Positions 43,931-53,000 of a DNA stretch of 64,000 nt are shown here, one piece after another. This stretch comes from Granulicella tundricola MP5ACTX9. GTDB taxonomy: Bacteria; Acidobacteriota; Terriglobia; Terriglobales; Acidobacteriaceae. The notes beneath the pieces were generated by a model. The model ran no database searches. It was not told the origin of the DNA and worked only from the letters and a program-made list of their open reading frames with translations. The stretch covers positions 1 to 64,000 of the forward strand of contig NC_015065.1 of NCBI RefSeq assembly GCF_000178975.2, read 5' to 3'. The position numbers and the translations under genes are program-made. The first letter of the stretch is position 1. Each line of letters begins with the position of its first letter.

Positions 43931-45370
43931 TTAGCTGTGGAGGAGATCCGGTTTGTTTGTGGCGAGGTGGCCGATGAGCTCTCCGAAGAGGGTGTTGGCC
44001 CAGGCAAACCAGGGGCGGGTGAACTTTGCGGCGTCGTCCTTGGAGTAGCTTTCATGCATGAAGCCGGTGCCTGCGGTGGAGGTCTTGAGGGTTTGCAGGC
44101 TGCGGCGGATTTCGGCGTCGTTGTTGCTGGTGATTGCATAGCTGATCTGCGACATGGGCCAGATCATGTCCTGGCCGACGTGTGGGCCGCCGATGCCTTC
44201 GCCAGCGGTGCCGCTGAAGAACCATGGGTTGGCGGGGCTCCAGACGAAGGCTCGCGTGCGGGCATAGAGCGCAGCGTCCGGGGAGCTGGCGAGATACGGA
44301 AGACCGAGGAGGCTGGGCATGTTGGCGTCGTCCATGAGCAACTGGCTGCCGAAGCCATCGACCTCATAAGCCCAGATGGTGCCGGTGGGAGTCTGGGCGA
44401 TGGCGTGCTGCTGGAGGGCTTGTTCTACCTCTTTGGCGAGAGCTTCGGCGCGGTTGGCGAGGGCGTCGTCTTGAAGGACTTCATGTGACATGGTGGCGAG
44501 TTGGCGGAGGCTGGTGACGGCGAAGAGATTGGACGGGATGAGGAAGGGGAAGATGCAGGCGTCATCCGATGGGCGGAAGCCGGAGGCGATGAGACCGACG
44601 GGATTGATGGGGTTGCCGAAGCCGCTTGCGGGCAGGGTTTCAGTTGAGATGGGTGAGGTGCGCTGGAAGCTGTATGGGCCGGGGCCGTGCTTGCGCTGTT
44701 GGACGGTCATGGTGTCTACGACGAGGGACATGGCCTGCTTCCAGCGAGCGTCGAAGGGGCGGGTGTCTCCGGTCTGCTTCCAGTAGCCGTGGGCGAGACG
44801 GATGGGGTAACAGAGGGAGTCAAGCTCGTACTTTCGTTCGCCTACGCCTTGCTTGAGCTGGGTCTTGTCTTTGAGGCTCCACTCCAGCGGAGGTGCGTTG
44901 AGGTCTGCCATGAAGGCGTTGGCGTAGGGATCGATGAGGAGGCAACGGGCCTGGCGGCGGATGACGCCTTCGAGTAGTTCGCGGAGGCTGGGATCTTTGG
45001 CGGCCAGGGGGAGATAGGGCCAGACCTGGGCGGAGGAGTCGCGGAGCCACATTGCGTCGATGTCACCGGTGATGACGGTGGTATCGGGATGGCCTTCAAA
45101 GGTGCCGGGGCGCACGGTTGTATCGAGGGTGTTGGGGAAGCAGTTGGTGAAGAGGATGGCGAGATTGGGATCGGCGATGCGGCGGCTTGTCTGGGTGAGG
45201 AACTGCTCAACGAGTGGGCTTTGGAATCTGCGGTCGGATGGCTTGGGTCTTGCCTCAGGCAAGGTGGCCGGAGCGGCGGCGAAGGCGGGGCGCAGGGAGG
45301 CGGCGCTGATGGCGGCGGCGGTCATGCCTATGGTCCGCAGGGCTTCTCGTCTGGTGTGGGTTTTCTGCAT
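43931..45370 (-). CDS. Tat-exported GH125 exo-alpha-1,6-mannosidase
   Basis: About 479 residues. The ATG at 45370 places the twin-arginine signal (HTRREALRTIG, then AFAAAP) at the N-terminus, while the ATG at 45409 adds 13 residues. The (alpha/alpha)6 barrel of GH125 shows the family segments FTNCFPNTLDTTV, VITGDIDAMWLRDSSAQVWPYL, FGNPINPVGLIASGFRPSDDAC and FFSGTAGEGIGGPHVGQDMIWPM, which contain the conserved Asp and Glu. GH125 enzymes are metal-independent inverting enzymes that remove alpha-1,6-mannose, as in N-glycan cores and fungal mannan. It sits beside a GH29 fucosidase, consistent with N-glycan trimming. Confidence 0.93.
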   Translation of the reverse strand: MQKTHTRREALRTIGMTAAAISAASLRPAFAAAPATLPEARPKPSDRRFQSPLVEQFLTQTSRRIADPNLAILFTNCFPNTLDTTVRPGTFEGHPDTTVITGDIDAMWLRDSSAQVWPYLPLAAKDPSLRELLEGVIRRQARCLLIDPYANAFMADLNAPPLEWSLKDKTQLKQGVGERKYELDSLCYPIRLAHGYWKQTGDTRPFDARWKQAMSLVVDTMTVQQRKHGPGPYSFQRTSPISTETLPASGFGNPINPVGLIASGFRPSDDACIFPFLIPSNLFAVTSLRQLATMSHEVLQDDALANRAEALAKEVEQALQQHAIAQTPTGTIWAYEVDGFGSQLLMDDANMPSLLGLPYLASSPDAALYARTRAFVWSPANPWFFSGTAGEGIGGPHVGQDMIWPMSQISYAITSNNDAEIRRSLQTLKTSTAGTGFMHESYSKDDAAKFTRPWFAWANTLFGELIGHLATNKPDLLHS

Positions 45371-45445
45371 GGGTGTCCGATCGTGGGTCAGGTTTCTCGC
45401 CCGATTCAATATACCTTCGTTTGGGATGCGGTGGTTCGAGCGGGG

Positions 45446-46804
45446 TTACTGCGGCGGATCGTTTTCAAGGAAGGCCTGGAACTCACGGATACGTGCGTCG
45501 CCGGCGCTTGAGATGATGTTCAGACGGATGCGCTGGGCGGTTACGGCAGGGAAGTGGTCGATCTTTTTGTGGCCGATGGCGCTGCCTTGAGCGACGGAGG
45601 TCCAGGCACCGTTTTTCCAGATTTCGATGCGGTAACGGAGGACTTGCTGGCCTTCATCGAGACGCTCCATGATGAGGGTGTGGTCGAAGGTGATCGGCTT
45701 GGGCATGTTCACCTCCAGCGTGCCGGTGTGGGTGCCTGCGGGTGCGGTCCAGAAGGTGTCGGGATCGGTATCGAGGGCGCGGGCTATGTTGGCGTCGGTG
45801 GGAAGATGGGGGGTCAAGAGACTTTTCCCGTAACGAGTCTGCAGGGCTGTGCCTAGTTCTTGCAGGCGTTTGACGTCCGCGTCCGGGAGCAGGCCGCGGT
45901 CGTCCGGGGCTACGCCTAACATCCACTGGCCGCCGTGGCCGACTGCGTTTTCATAGCTGTCAAGGAGCTCTGCTGTGGACTTGAGAGAGGCTTCATCGTT
46001 GGGGTGCCAGAACCAATGCACCTTGCGGAGGGGCGTATCGACTTCCACTGGACGCCAGCGGAGGACGCCGTGGCGATCAATGACGTTCCAGTTTTCGTAC
46101 TCGATCTTGCCGGTTTCGTCACCGGCCCAACGTGCGTCGCCGTATTCGAAGAGGCCTATGTCCGCGAAGACGATGGTGTTGGGCTGATAGGTGCGGAGGG
46201 TCTCGATGATTTTGGCGAAGTTGTAGGTTCTGCCGGTGCTGCCCGCGCCGTCCAGCCAGAACTCGACCAGGTCACCGTAACGGGAGGCTAGTTCTTCCAG
46301 CTCTGCGTTGTAGTACTTGTCGTAGGCTGCGGGGTCAGCGTATTTGGGTTCGTGCCGATCCCAGGGTGAGAGGTAGACGCCGAACTTCAAGCCGTTGGCG
46401 CGGGCTGCGTTGGCGACCTCGCGGACCATGTCGCCTTTGCCGTCTTTCCAGGGACTCTGCTTGATGCTGTAGTCGGTTTGTCCGGTGGGCCATAGGCAGA
46501 AGCCGTCGTGATGCTTGGCGACCATGACGACGTATTTTGCGCCTGAGGCCTTGATGGCTTTCATCCATTGGTCTGGGTTGAACTGTGTGGGGTTGAAGAC
46601 CTTTGGGCTTGCTGTGCCGTCGCCCCACTCGCGGTTGAGGAAGGTGTTGGTGCTGAAATGAAGGATGACTCCGAACTCGAGGTCCTGCCACTCGGTCTGC
46701 TGCGGGGATGGCTTCATGTCAGTGACGTTCTGCGCGTGTGCCGATGCAAGGGTGCTGACGATGCAGGCTGCAAGCAGGGTGTTGATGAGTCTCATTCGTT
46801 TCAT
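45446..46804 (-). CDS. Secreted GH29 alpha-L-fucosidase with C-terminal F5/8-type domain
   Basis: The 452-residue protein has a Sec signal (about 1-24, AHAQ). The GH29 barrel begins at WQDLEFGVILHFSTNTF and includes YVVMVAKHHDGFCLWPT, GVYLSPWDRHEP and the nucleophile D185 in VEFWLDGAG. The C-terminal 120 residues form a discoidin-like sandwich (ARALDTDPDTFWTAP to RIRLNIISSAGDARIREFQAF). The order resembles the alpha-1,3/4-specific subgroup, but no linkage can be proved. It is the first gene of the minus-strand locus. A TTGGCA/TAAACT pair about 45-60 bp upstream with a 15-bp spacer may be its promoter. Confidence 0.94.
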   Translation of the reverse strand: MKRMRLINTLLAACIVSTLASAHAQNVTDMKPSPQQTEWQDLEFGVILHFSTNTFLNREWGDGTASPKVFNPTQFNPDQWMKAIKASGAKYVVMVAKHHDGFCLWPTGQTDYSIKQSPWKDGKGDMVREVANAARANGLKFGVYLSPWDRHEPKYADPAAYDKYYNAELEELASRYGDLVEFWLDGAGSTGRTYNFAKIIETLRTYQPNTIVFADIGLFEYGDARWAGDETGKIEYENWNVIDRHGVLRWRPVEVDTPLRKVHWFWHPNDEASLKSTAELLDSYENAVGHGGQWMLGVAPDDRGLLPDADVKRLQELGTALQTRYGKSLLTPHLPTDANIARALDTDPDTFWTAPAGTHTGTLEVNMPKPITFDHTLIMERLDEGQQVLRYRIEIWKNGAWTSVAQGSAIGHKKIDHFPAVTAQRIRLNIISSAGDARIREFQAFLENDPPQ

Positions 46805-46909
46805 GGCCGATGTCCTTGGGCTGTTGCGGTCTACCGCACAGTTTACCGGAGGTGAGACTTTGCCAAGCGGCTGCTGGCACCCTGTTCGACTAAACTAGAA
46901 GCTAGCCGT

Positions 46910-47692
46910 ATGCCAGCCGAAATCATTCTTCAGCAAAGTCCGGAGGTTGCCGCACTCATCGAGAGGCGGGAGCGACTTGCCGCCGTTCGTACTGCGCTGG
47001 CGGAGCGTGAGTCGGGGTTGGCGCAGACTCGGGCGCGGCTCAAGAGCTTTGAGGGGCGGTATCTGCGGCAGGTCGGCATCCTTTATGCGGAGCTAGACGA
47101 GTTGGAGGCGCGGATTGCTGAACGTGAGGTCGATCTCTATGATTCTGAAGCTGCCCGGCGTCGCGCCGTGGAGGCTCGTCAGCGTGCACAGGAGACTCAC
47201 GATGCTGCGTTCAGCGATGCTCATGAGGCAGAGGAGTTCGATCCGCCACCTAATTTGAAGGCGCTGTTTCGTGAGGTTGCGAAGCGCATCCATCCGGACT
47301 TTGCAAGGGACGATGCCGAGCAGGAGCATTTCACGCTGCTGATGATGCGGGCGAATCAGGCGTATAGCCGTGGGGATACCGAGGCTCTGCAACGGCTTCT
47401 TGATGACTACCGTGAGGTGAATACTTCTACTGCCGAGGAAGGGGCTGCCGCGGAGCTGCTTCGTATCGTGCGGCAGATTCAACATGCCGAACGCGACCTT
47501 GCGAAACTTGATGCCGAAGAGCAGGAGCTACTGGCCAGTGAGCTTGGTCAACTGCATCTGGATGCGGAGGCTGCTGCTGGGGAACATCGTGACCTGCTTG
47601 CTGAGTTGGCGAGCAGCCTAAGAGAGCAGGTTGCCGAGGCTCAGCACCGGTTTGAGCTGATCGATCGCCAGATTGGCGCGCATGGACGATAA
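46910..47692 (+). CDS. Coiled-coil protein with a central J-domain
   Basis: The 260-residue cytoplasmic protein has a long charged coiled coil (about 15-110), a J-domain-like helix set with the diagnostic HPD in VAKRIHPDF (about 122-130) followed by HFTLLMMRANQAYSRGD, and a second coiled coil (about 170-255). J-domains recruit and stimulate DnaK-type Hsp70. The lack of Gly-rich and zinc regions makes this a class C co-chaperone with specialised clients. Its end overlaps the SEL1-repeat gene by 11 bp, so the two proteins are probably made together and may interact. Confidence 0.85.
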   Translation: MPAEIILQQSPEVAALIERRERLAAVRTALAERESGLAQTRARLKSFEGRYLRQVGILYAELDELEARIAEREVDLYDSEAARRRAVEARQRAQETHDAAFSDAHEAEEFDPPPNLKALFREVAKRIHPDFARDDAEQEHFTLLMMRANQAYSRGDTEALQRLLDDYREVNTSTAEEGAAAELLRIVRQIQHAERDLAKLDAEEQELLASELGQLHLDAEAAAGEHRDLLAELASSLREQVAEAQHRFELIDRQIGAHGR

Positions 47693-48470
47693 GGCTCAAG
47701 CGGGGCTGCAACATATCCCTAGTGGCTCCGCGTTGACGCTGCATTCGGCGAAGTCGGGTATCTTTGCCCGTGGGCGTAGGGACTCTGCCAATGCGGCTTC
47801 CAACCCGCACTACAGACGTGCTGTGAGCGACTATAACGCTGGGCAGTTCACCGAGGCTGCTGCTGGTTTCCTGCTTGCGGCTGAGCAGGGTCATGCAGAG
47901 TCACAGTACATCCTGAGCACGATGTATGACGCGGGGAAGGGTCTGCCGCAAGATTCAACGCAGGCTGAACATTGGGAGCGTAGGGCGGCTGAACAGGGGC
48001 ATGCTTATGCTCAGGCCAACCTCAGCTTCCGTTACTACAACGCCGGGGATTTTGCCGAGGCGTTTCTGTGGTGTCAGCGTGCCGCGGACGGGAAGCTGGC
48101 CTGGGCGCAATACAATCTTGGCCTGATGTACCGCAAAGGTGAGGGAGTGGCGCGAAGCGATGCGGAGGCTGCTCATTGGTATCGGCTGGCTGCTCTGCAG
48201 GAGTTTTCTGAGGCACAGCAGCGGTTGGGTGACCTTTATTCTCTTGGCGAAGGGGTGTCACGCAGCTACAGTCAGGCGGCTGCGTGGTATCGGAAGGCTG
48301 CGGATCATGGCAACGCTGAGGCGCAGTTTCAGCTTGGTCATCTTTACCAGACGGGGCTGGGGGTGGAGCATGACTATACGGAGTATCGGCACTGGACCCG
48401 GCAGGCCGCGCTTTCAGGGCATGAAGAGGCGCTGAGGGAGATGAAGAGCCGCGAGTACCGCGACCCTTGA
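47682..48470 (+). CDS. SEL1-repeat (TPR-like) protein
   Basis: About 262 residues from the ATG at 47682, which overlaps the end of the J-domain gene. A TTG nine bases earlier is possible. After a basic, disordered N-terminus come five to six SEL1 repeats of about 36 residues (AEQGHAESQYILSTMYDAGKGLP, WAQYNLGLMYRKGEGVA, SEAQQRLGDLYSLGEGVS, AEAQFQLGHLYQTGLGVE). These form a solenoid for protein contacts. No signal peptide is visible. The pairing with a J-domain protein suggests an adaptor or scaffold for an Hsp70 client. Confidence 0.88.
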   Translation: MDDKAQAGLQHIPSGSALTLHSAKSGIFARGRRDSANAASNPHYRRAVSDYNAGQFTEAAAGFLLAAEQGHAESQYILSTMYDAGKGLPQDSTQAEHWERRAAEQGHAYAQANLSFRYYNAGDFAEAFLWCQRAADGKLAWAQYNLGLMYRKGEGVARSDAEAAHWYRLAALQEFSEAQQRLGDLYSLGEGVSRSYSQAAAWYRKAADHGNAEAQFQLGHLYQTGLGVEHDYTEYRHWTRQAALSGHEEALREMKSREYRDP

Positions 48471-48490
48471 TCCTGGGTTCCGATGATGTA

Positions 48491-50065
48491 CTACTTTGCT
48501 GCTCCAATTCTGAGGAGAGCTACTCCGTGCGGGGGGATGGAGGCGGTGTAGGCGGGGCCGTTTGCGGGAACGGCCTCATGCTTCCAGAGGTCTCTTACGC
48601 TGACGTGCTTTGTGGCGTAGCCGGCGGGCAGGGAGCTCCAGGGGAGGTTGGCTGGAGTGGCTGCGTCGCCACGGTTGTAGATGCCGACGATGATGGAGCC
48701 GTCTTCCATCGGACGCCAGATCGTTTCGACTTTACCCTTGGTGGAGAGGGCCTGGACGGGCTTGGCGGCTTTGTCCTGATCGATGGCGATGACCTCCTTG
48801 TTGAGCAGGATGGATGAGGTCTCGGGCGACATGGAGCGGAGGTCGTTGCCGGCGATGAGGGGAGCGGCGAGCATGGACCAGAGGCTCATGTGGGTGCGGT
48901 ACTCGTCTGGGGTCATGCCGCCGTTGCCGATCTCGAGCATGTCTGGATCGTTCCAGTGGCCAGCGCGGGTGTAGCTGGAGATGGCGATCTGGCTGAAGCC
49001 GATCTTGTCCATGGACTCCCATGTGTCGCGGATATCTCCGGTGGTGCGCCAGAGGTTTCCGCCGACCTTTGAGCCCCACTTCCAGACATCGGCGTCACCG
49101 TACTGGCAGAGGCTGTAGACGATGGGATGGCTGGATTGGGAGAGGGCTTCACCCATCTTCTGGTAGAGGCCGCGCTCGTTTTCCAGGGTGGACTCATAGA
49201 TGGCGCGTGCGCCGCAGAGATCGTACTTGAGGTAGTCGATGCCCCAGGCTGCGAAGGTTTTGGCATCCTGGGCTTCATGGCCGAAGCTGCCTTCATAGCC
49301 GGCGCAGGTTTTGCCTCCGGGTGAGGAGTAGATGCCGATCTTGAGGCCCTTGGAGTGGACGTAGTCTGCGAGGCCCTTCATGTCAGGGAATTTGTTGTTG
49401 GTCTGGATGGTGCCGTCGGCGGCGCGGTCCGCTTCCCAGGTGTCGTCTATGTTGATGTACTGGTAGCCGGCCTTGTTCATGCCGGTGGCGACCATGGCGT
49501 CGGCCATGCTTTTAACGTCGTCCGCGGTGATCTTGCCGGCGAACTTGTTCCAACTGTTCCAGCCCATAGGCGGGGTGCGGACGAGGCCGTTGTCCGGGAT
49601 ATCTTTGGGCGCGGGGAGGGGGAGCGGTGCGGGTGGGACTGCGGCCTCGCGTGTGGTGCGGATGGCTTCACCAGTGACGGAGCCACCGTTGTATCTGTGG
49701 AACTCCAGCGTGAGCTTGCCATCGGCAAAGGTGCCGTCGTAGACGATGGGCGTTACCGTTGAGCCGATTGAGGCAGGTGAGCCGGGCTTGAGTGGGGGCG
49801 GGACTGTGGCGAAGCGAATCTTGCCGGCTTTGAGGGTGCCCTCGATTGCCTGGCCGCCGACGTTTCTGCCGAAGAGTTTTCCGGAGACGGTTTCGCCCGA
49901 GGCATTGAGTTCGAGATAGGTGTGGCGGAAGCTGCCGTCTGTGTTTGGGAGGCGTAGATCCCAATAGCCATTGAGGCCGGTCTGGGCTTGCGCGATGAGG
50001 GCTGTGGAGAGCAGGAGGCCGGAGAGCAGGCAGGTTTTGTTGGTGAGGGTCTTGGTGAGCATCAT
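48491..50065 (-). CDS. Secreted GH27 alpha-galactosidase with N-terminal beta domain
   Basis: About 524 residues from the ATG at 50065 (GAGGAAA upstream). A longer in-frame start at 50185 would add 40 low-complexity residues and overlap the receptor gene. A Sec signal (about 1-28) is followed by a beta-barrel-like domain (about 30-140) that resembles the C-terminal domain of the PLP enzyme at 30820-32418. The GH27 barrel has TPPMGWNSWNKF, YQYINIDDTWE, nucleophile D282 in YLKYDLCG and acid/base D347 in DIRDTW, and a C-terminal beta sandwich follows. It removes terminal alpha-galactose in the periplasm. It follows the receptor by 31 bp on the same strand, so both answer to the same operator. 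Confidence 0.94.
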   Translation of the reverse strand: MMLTKTLTNKTCLLSGLLLSTALIAQAQTGLNGYWDLRLPNTDGSFRHTYLELNASGETVSGKLFGRNVGGQAIEGTLKAGKIRFATVPPPLKPGSPASIGSTVTPIVYDGTFADGKLTLEFHRYNGGSVTGEAIRTTREAAVPPAPLPLPAPKDIPDNGLVRTPPMGWNSWNKFAGKITADDVKSMADAMVATGMNKAGYQYINIDDTWEADRAADGTIQTNNKFPDMKGLADYVHSKGLKIGIYSSPGGKTCAGYEGSFGHEAQDAKTFAAWGIDYLKYDLCGARAIYESTLENERGLYQKMGEALSQSSHPIVYSLCQYGDADVWKWGSKVGGNLWRTTGDIRDTWESMDKIGFSQIAISSYTRAGHWNDPDMLEIGNGGMTPDEYRTHMSLWSMLAAPLIAGNDLRSMSPETSSILLNKEVIAIDQDKAAKPVQALSTKGKVETIWRPMEDGSIIVGIYNRGDAATPANLPWSSLPAGYATKHVSVRDLWKHEAVPANGPAYTASIPPHGVALLRIGAAK

Positions 50066-50096
50066 GGGATGTGTTTCCTCGTGGCGTTTACAGCGG

Positions 50097-53000
50097 TTAG
50101 AAGTTGAGCTTGAGGGCGAGCTGGCCGATTCTGGGATCGGTGGAACTGGTGACGGTTCCGAAGCCGGCGGTGGCGATGGATGCAACCGGGTTGTTGAGGT
50201 TGGTTTTATTGATGACGTTGAAGAACTCGGCGTGGAACTGGAGGCGGAAGCGGTCGCTACCGAGGGGGATGTTCTTGAGGAGGCCTACGTCCCAGTTGAT
50301 GGCACCGGGGCCAAAGAGGCTGTTCTTGCCAAGGTTGCCGGCGCTGCCGAGAGCGGGGATGGCGAAGGCAGCCTGATTGAGGTAGCCGACGCAGGCGGAT
50401 GCGATGGTGCAACCGGTCTTCGAGTATTGAGGGACTCCCGGGACGACGGTTGCTCGATCCGAGTTGAGGCCAGTCTGGGAGCGATCCGAGCCGGCGATGA
50501 CGGTGAACGGGGTTCCGGATTGTAGTCGGAGGATACCGGTGGTCTGCCAGCCGCCGATGGCTTCTTTCAACAGGGCGTTGTGGAGTGATGCGCCGGGGAG
50601 GTCATAGACGTAAGAGAGGACACCGATGTGGCGACGGTCGAAGTCTGATGAGCCGTAGTCAAAGGCGTGGCGGTTGATGGTTCCGTATGGGAGGGCGGAG
50701 TTGTTGGACGCGCTGGCGTTGGTGTTGGACTGGAGGTATGGGATGTCGTCAAGGGATTTGGAGAAGGTGTAGTTGGCGAGGACGGTGAGGTGTTCAAAGC
50801 GGCGCTGGATGGAGAGTTGGACGCCGTTGTAGTTGCTGACGGCATCGTCATTGACCTCAGCGATGCTGCCGAAGCCTTTGTAGCCTCGCCGTGCATCCGT
50901 GCCGAGCGTGCTGCCCGGCGTGTAGATGGCGGGGTTGAGCTCGACGCTCTCATAGACGTGGCGTGCGAGGGAGCCGACGTAGCTGATGCGGCCGAGGAAG
51001 CCACCTTTGAGCTGCTGCTCTACGGTGAGGTTGAAGTCGTAGGTGGTGGGAACGAAGAGCTTGGAGTTATTGGCGGGGTTATAGGTGACGACGAGCACGG
51101 GAGCGGTGAAGGCCGTGTTGGCCGAAGGGACGGGAGATGCGGGGAATGGGTTCGTTATGCCGAGATATGGGTTGCTAAACGGTCCGGCTGGTGTGGTGAG
51201 GCTGACGGTTGGGCTGAAGGGAGTGACGTCTACAAAGCGATTATTGCCGATGCCAACCTGCTGCGAATCATGGAAGGAGCCGATGGCACCGCGGATGGCT
51301 GTCTTGCCGTTGCCGAAGACATCGTATGCGAAGCCGAAGCGTGGTGCGAAGACGTTCCAGGAAGGATTGACGCCGTTGTAAGGCATGCCTGCGTCGCCAG
51401 GGAAGATGAGGCCGGCGGGTGCGTTGGGGAAGACGGTGGAGCGGATGCCGGCGGCGTAATTATCCGGGCGGAACTGCTCTACGCGGCCCTTGGTCTCAAC
51501 CCAGGGGAGATACGGCTCCCAGCGGAGACCCATGTTGAGAGTGAGGCGGCGGGTGGCGTGGAAGTCATCCTGGGCGTAGACGGCGATGGGATGATCGCGA
51601 TTGTCCTTGGTCTCACCGGCGGCCTGAACGAAGGTGCGGACGTTGCCGAGAAGGAAGCCTGCGAGTGCGTTATTGGTGCTGTCCGCGGTGAAGCCGAAGT
51701 TGCCGGCGGCCTGGAAGGCATCGCGGAGGAGAACGGTTCCGCGGACCGCGGCTACTCCGAAGACGATAGAGTGGCGTCCGTGAATGACGGTGAAGTCATC
51801 CGCGAGGTTGTAGTTATCGCGATAGATCTTGAGCGGGAGGTTGGTGCCGGTGGTGCCGAAGTAGCCGGTGACGGTGACCTGTCCGAGGAACTTGGTGCCG
51901 GCGGGCTGGTAGATGTTGACGCCGAGATCATTGTAGTTGACGGAGCCTGCGGGTGGGCCGGTGTTGGTGGTGACGCGGGTATAGGAGAGGCGGAGATCAT
52001 TGAGGATGTTGGGTGTGAAGATGTGGGTGTCCGAGACGATGGCGTTGTGGGCGTAGCTCTGGGTGGGGCTGACCTCACTGAGGTAGTTGGTCTGATCAAG
52101 GAACGAGCCGTTGTTAAACTTGTTGAGGTAGTAGCGGGCGGAGATGCGATCCTTGCTGCCGATGGAATGATCAATGCGTCCCATGTACTCATGGAAGCTC
52201 TGCTTGGAGGGGAGGCCGTAGAGGACGCGGCCGCTCTGGTCCGCGCCGGCGAGCGGCAGGTACTTGGTGAGGGCTACCGCTGACTTATCAAAGGAGGCGA
52301 CGGGGATCTGGTTGTTGACGTACGGCGCCTTGGTGATGGGGTTGACGAGTTGATAGGCTTTGCCCAGCGGGTTGGCGGGGTTGGTGGCGCTGAGGTATGC
52401 GGAGAAGTCTCCATTGAGCTCCGCAGCCGTGGGGACGAAGGCCTGGTTGCCGTTGACGATGTTGCGGACTTCAGTCTGCTGATAGCCGAAGAAGAAGAAG
52501 GTCTTGTCACGACCATCATAGAGATGAGGGATCATGATGGGACCGCCGATGGTCCCGCCGAACTGGTTGCGCTTGAGCTGATCGCGGGTGGTGGCGAAGT
52601 AGTTGCGGGCGTTGAAGACGGCGTTGCGGACGAACTCGAATGCATCACCGTGGAAGCCGTTATTGCCGGACTTCGTGATGGCGTTGATGACGGCGCCTGC
52701 GCTGCCACCGTAACGAGTGCTGTAGTTCGCGGTCTGAACGCTGAACTCCTGGAGGGCGTCCGGGAAGGGGAAGGGCATGTTGACGTTGGTGTAGGTGTCG
52801 TTGTTGCTGACGCCGTCCAGGTTATAGCTGCTCTGGTTGGAACGGGAGCCGTTGAAGGAGAGGGTGATGGCGGACGGGAAGGTCTTGGTGATGCCTTGGT
52901 CGATACCGGAGTTTGAGCCTACGGTTGCTCCGGGGACAAGGAGTGCGAGCGATACGGCGTTTCTGCCGTTGAGGGGGAGATCGACGATACGCTTCTGCTC

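Noticed and set aside
50667..52283. Plus-strand frame of over 500 codons opposite the receptor
   Set aside because: Antisense of a clear receptor barrel, with biased composition and no ribosome site or domain.
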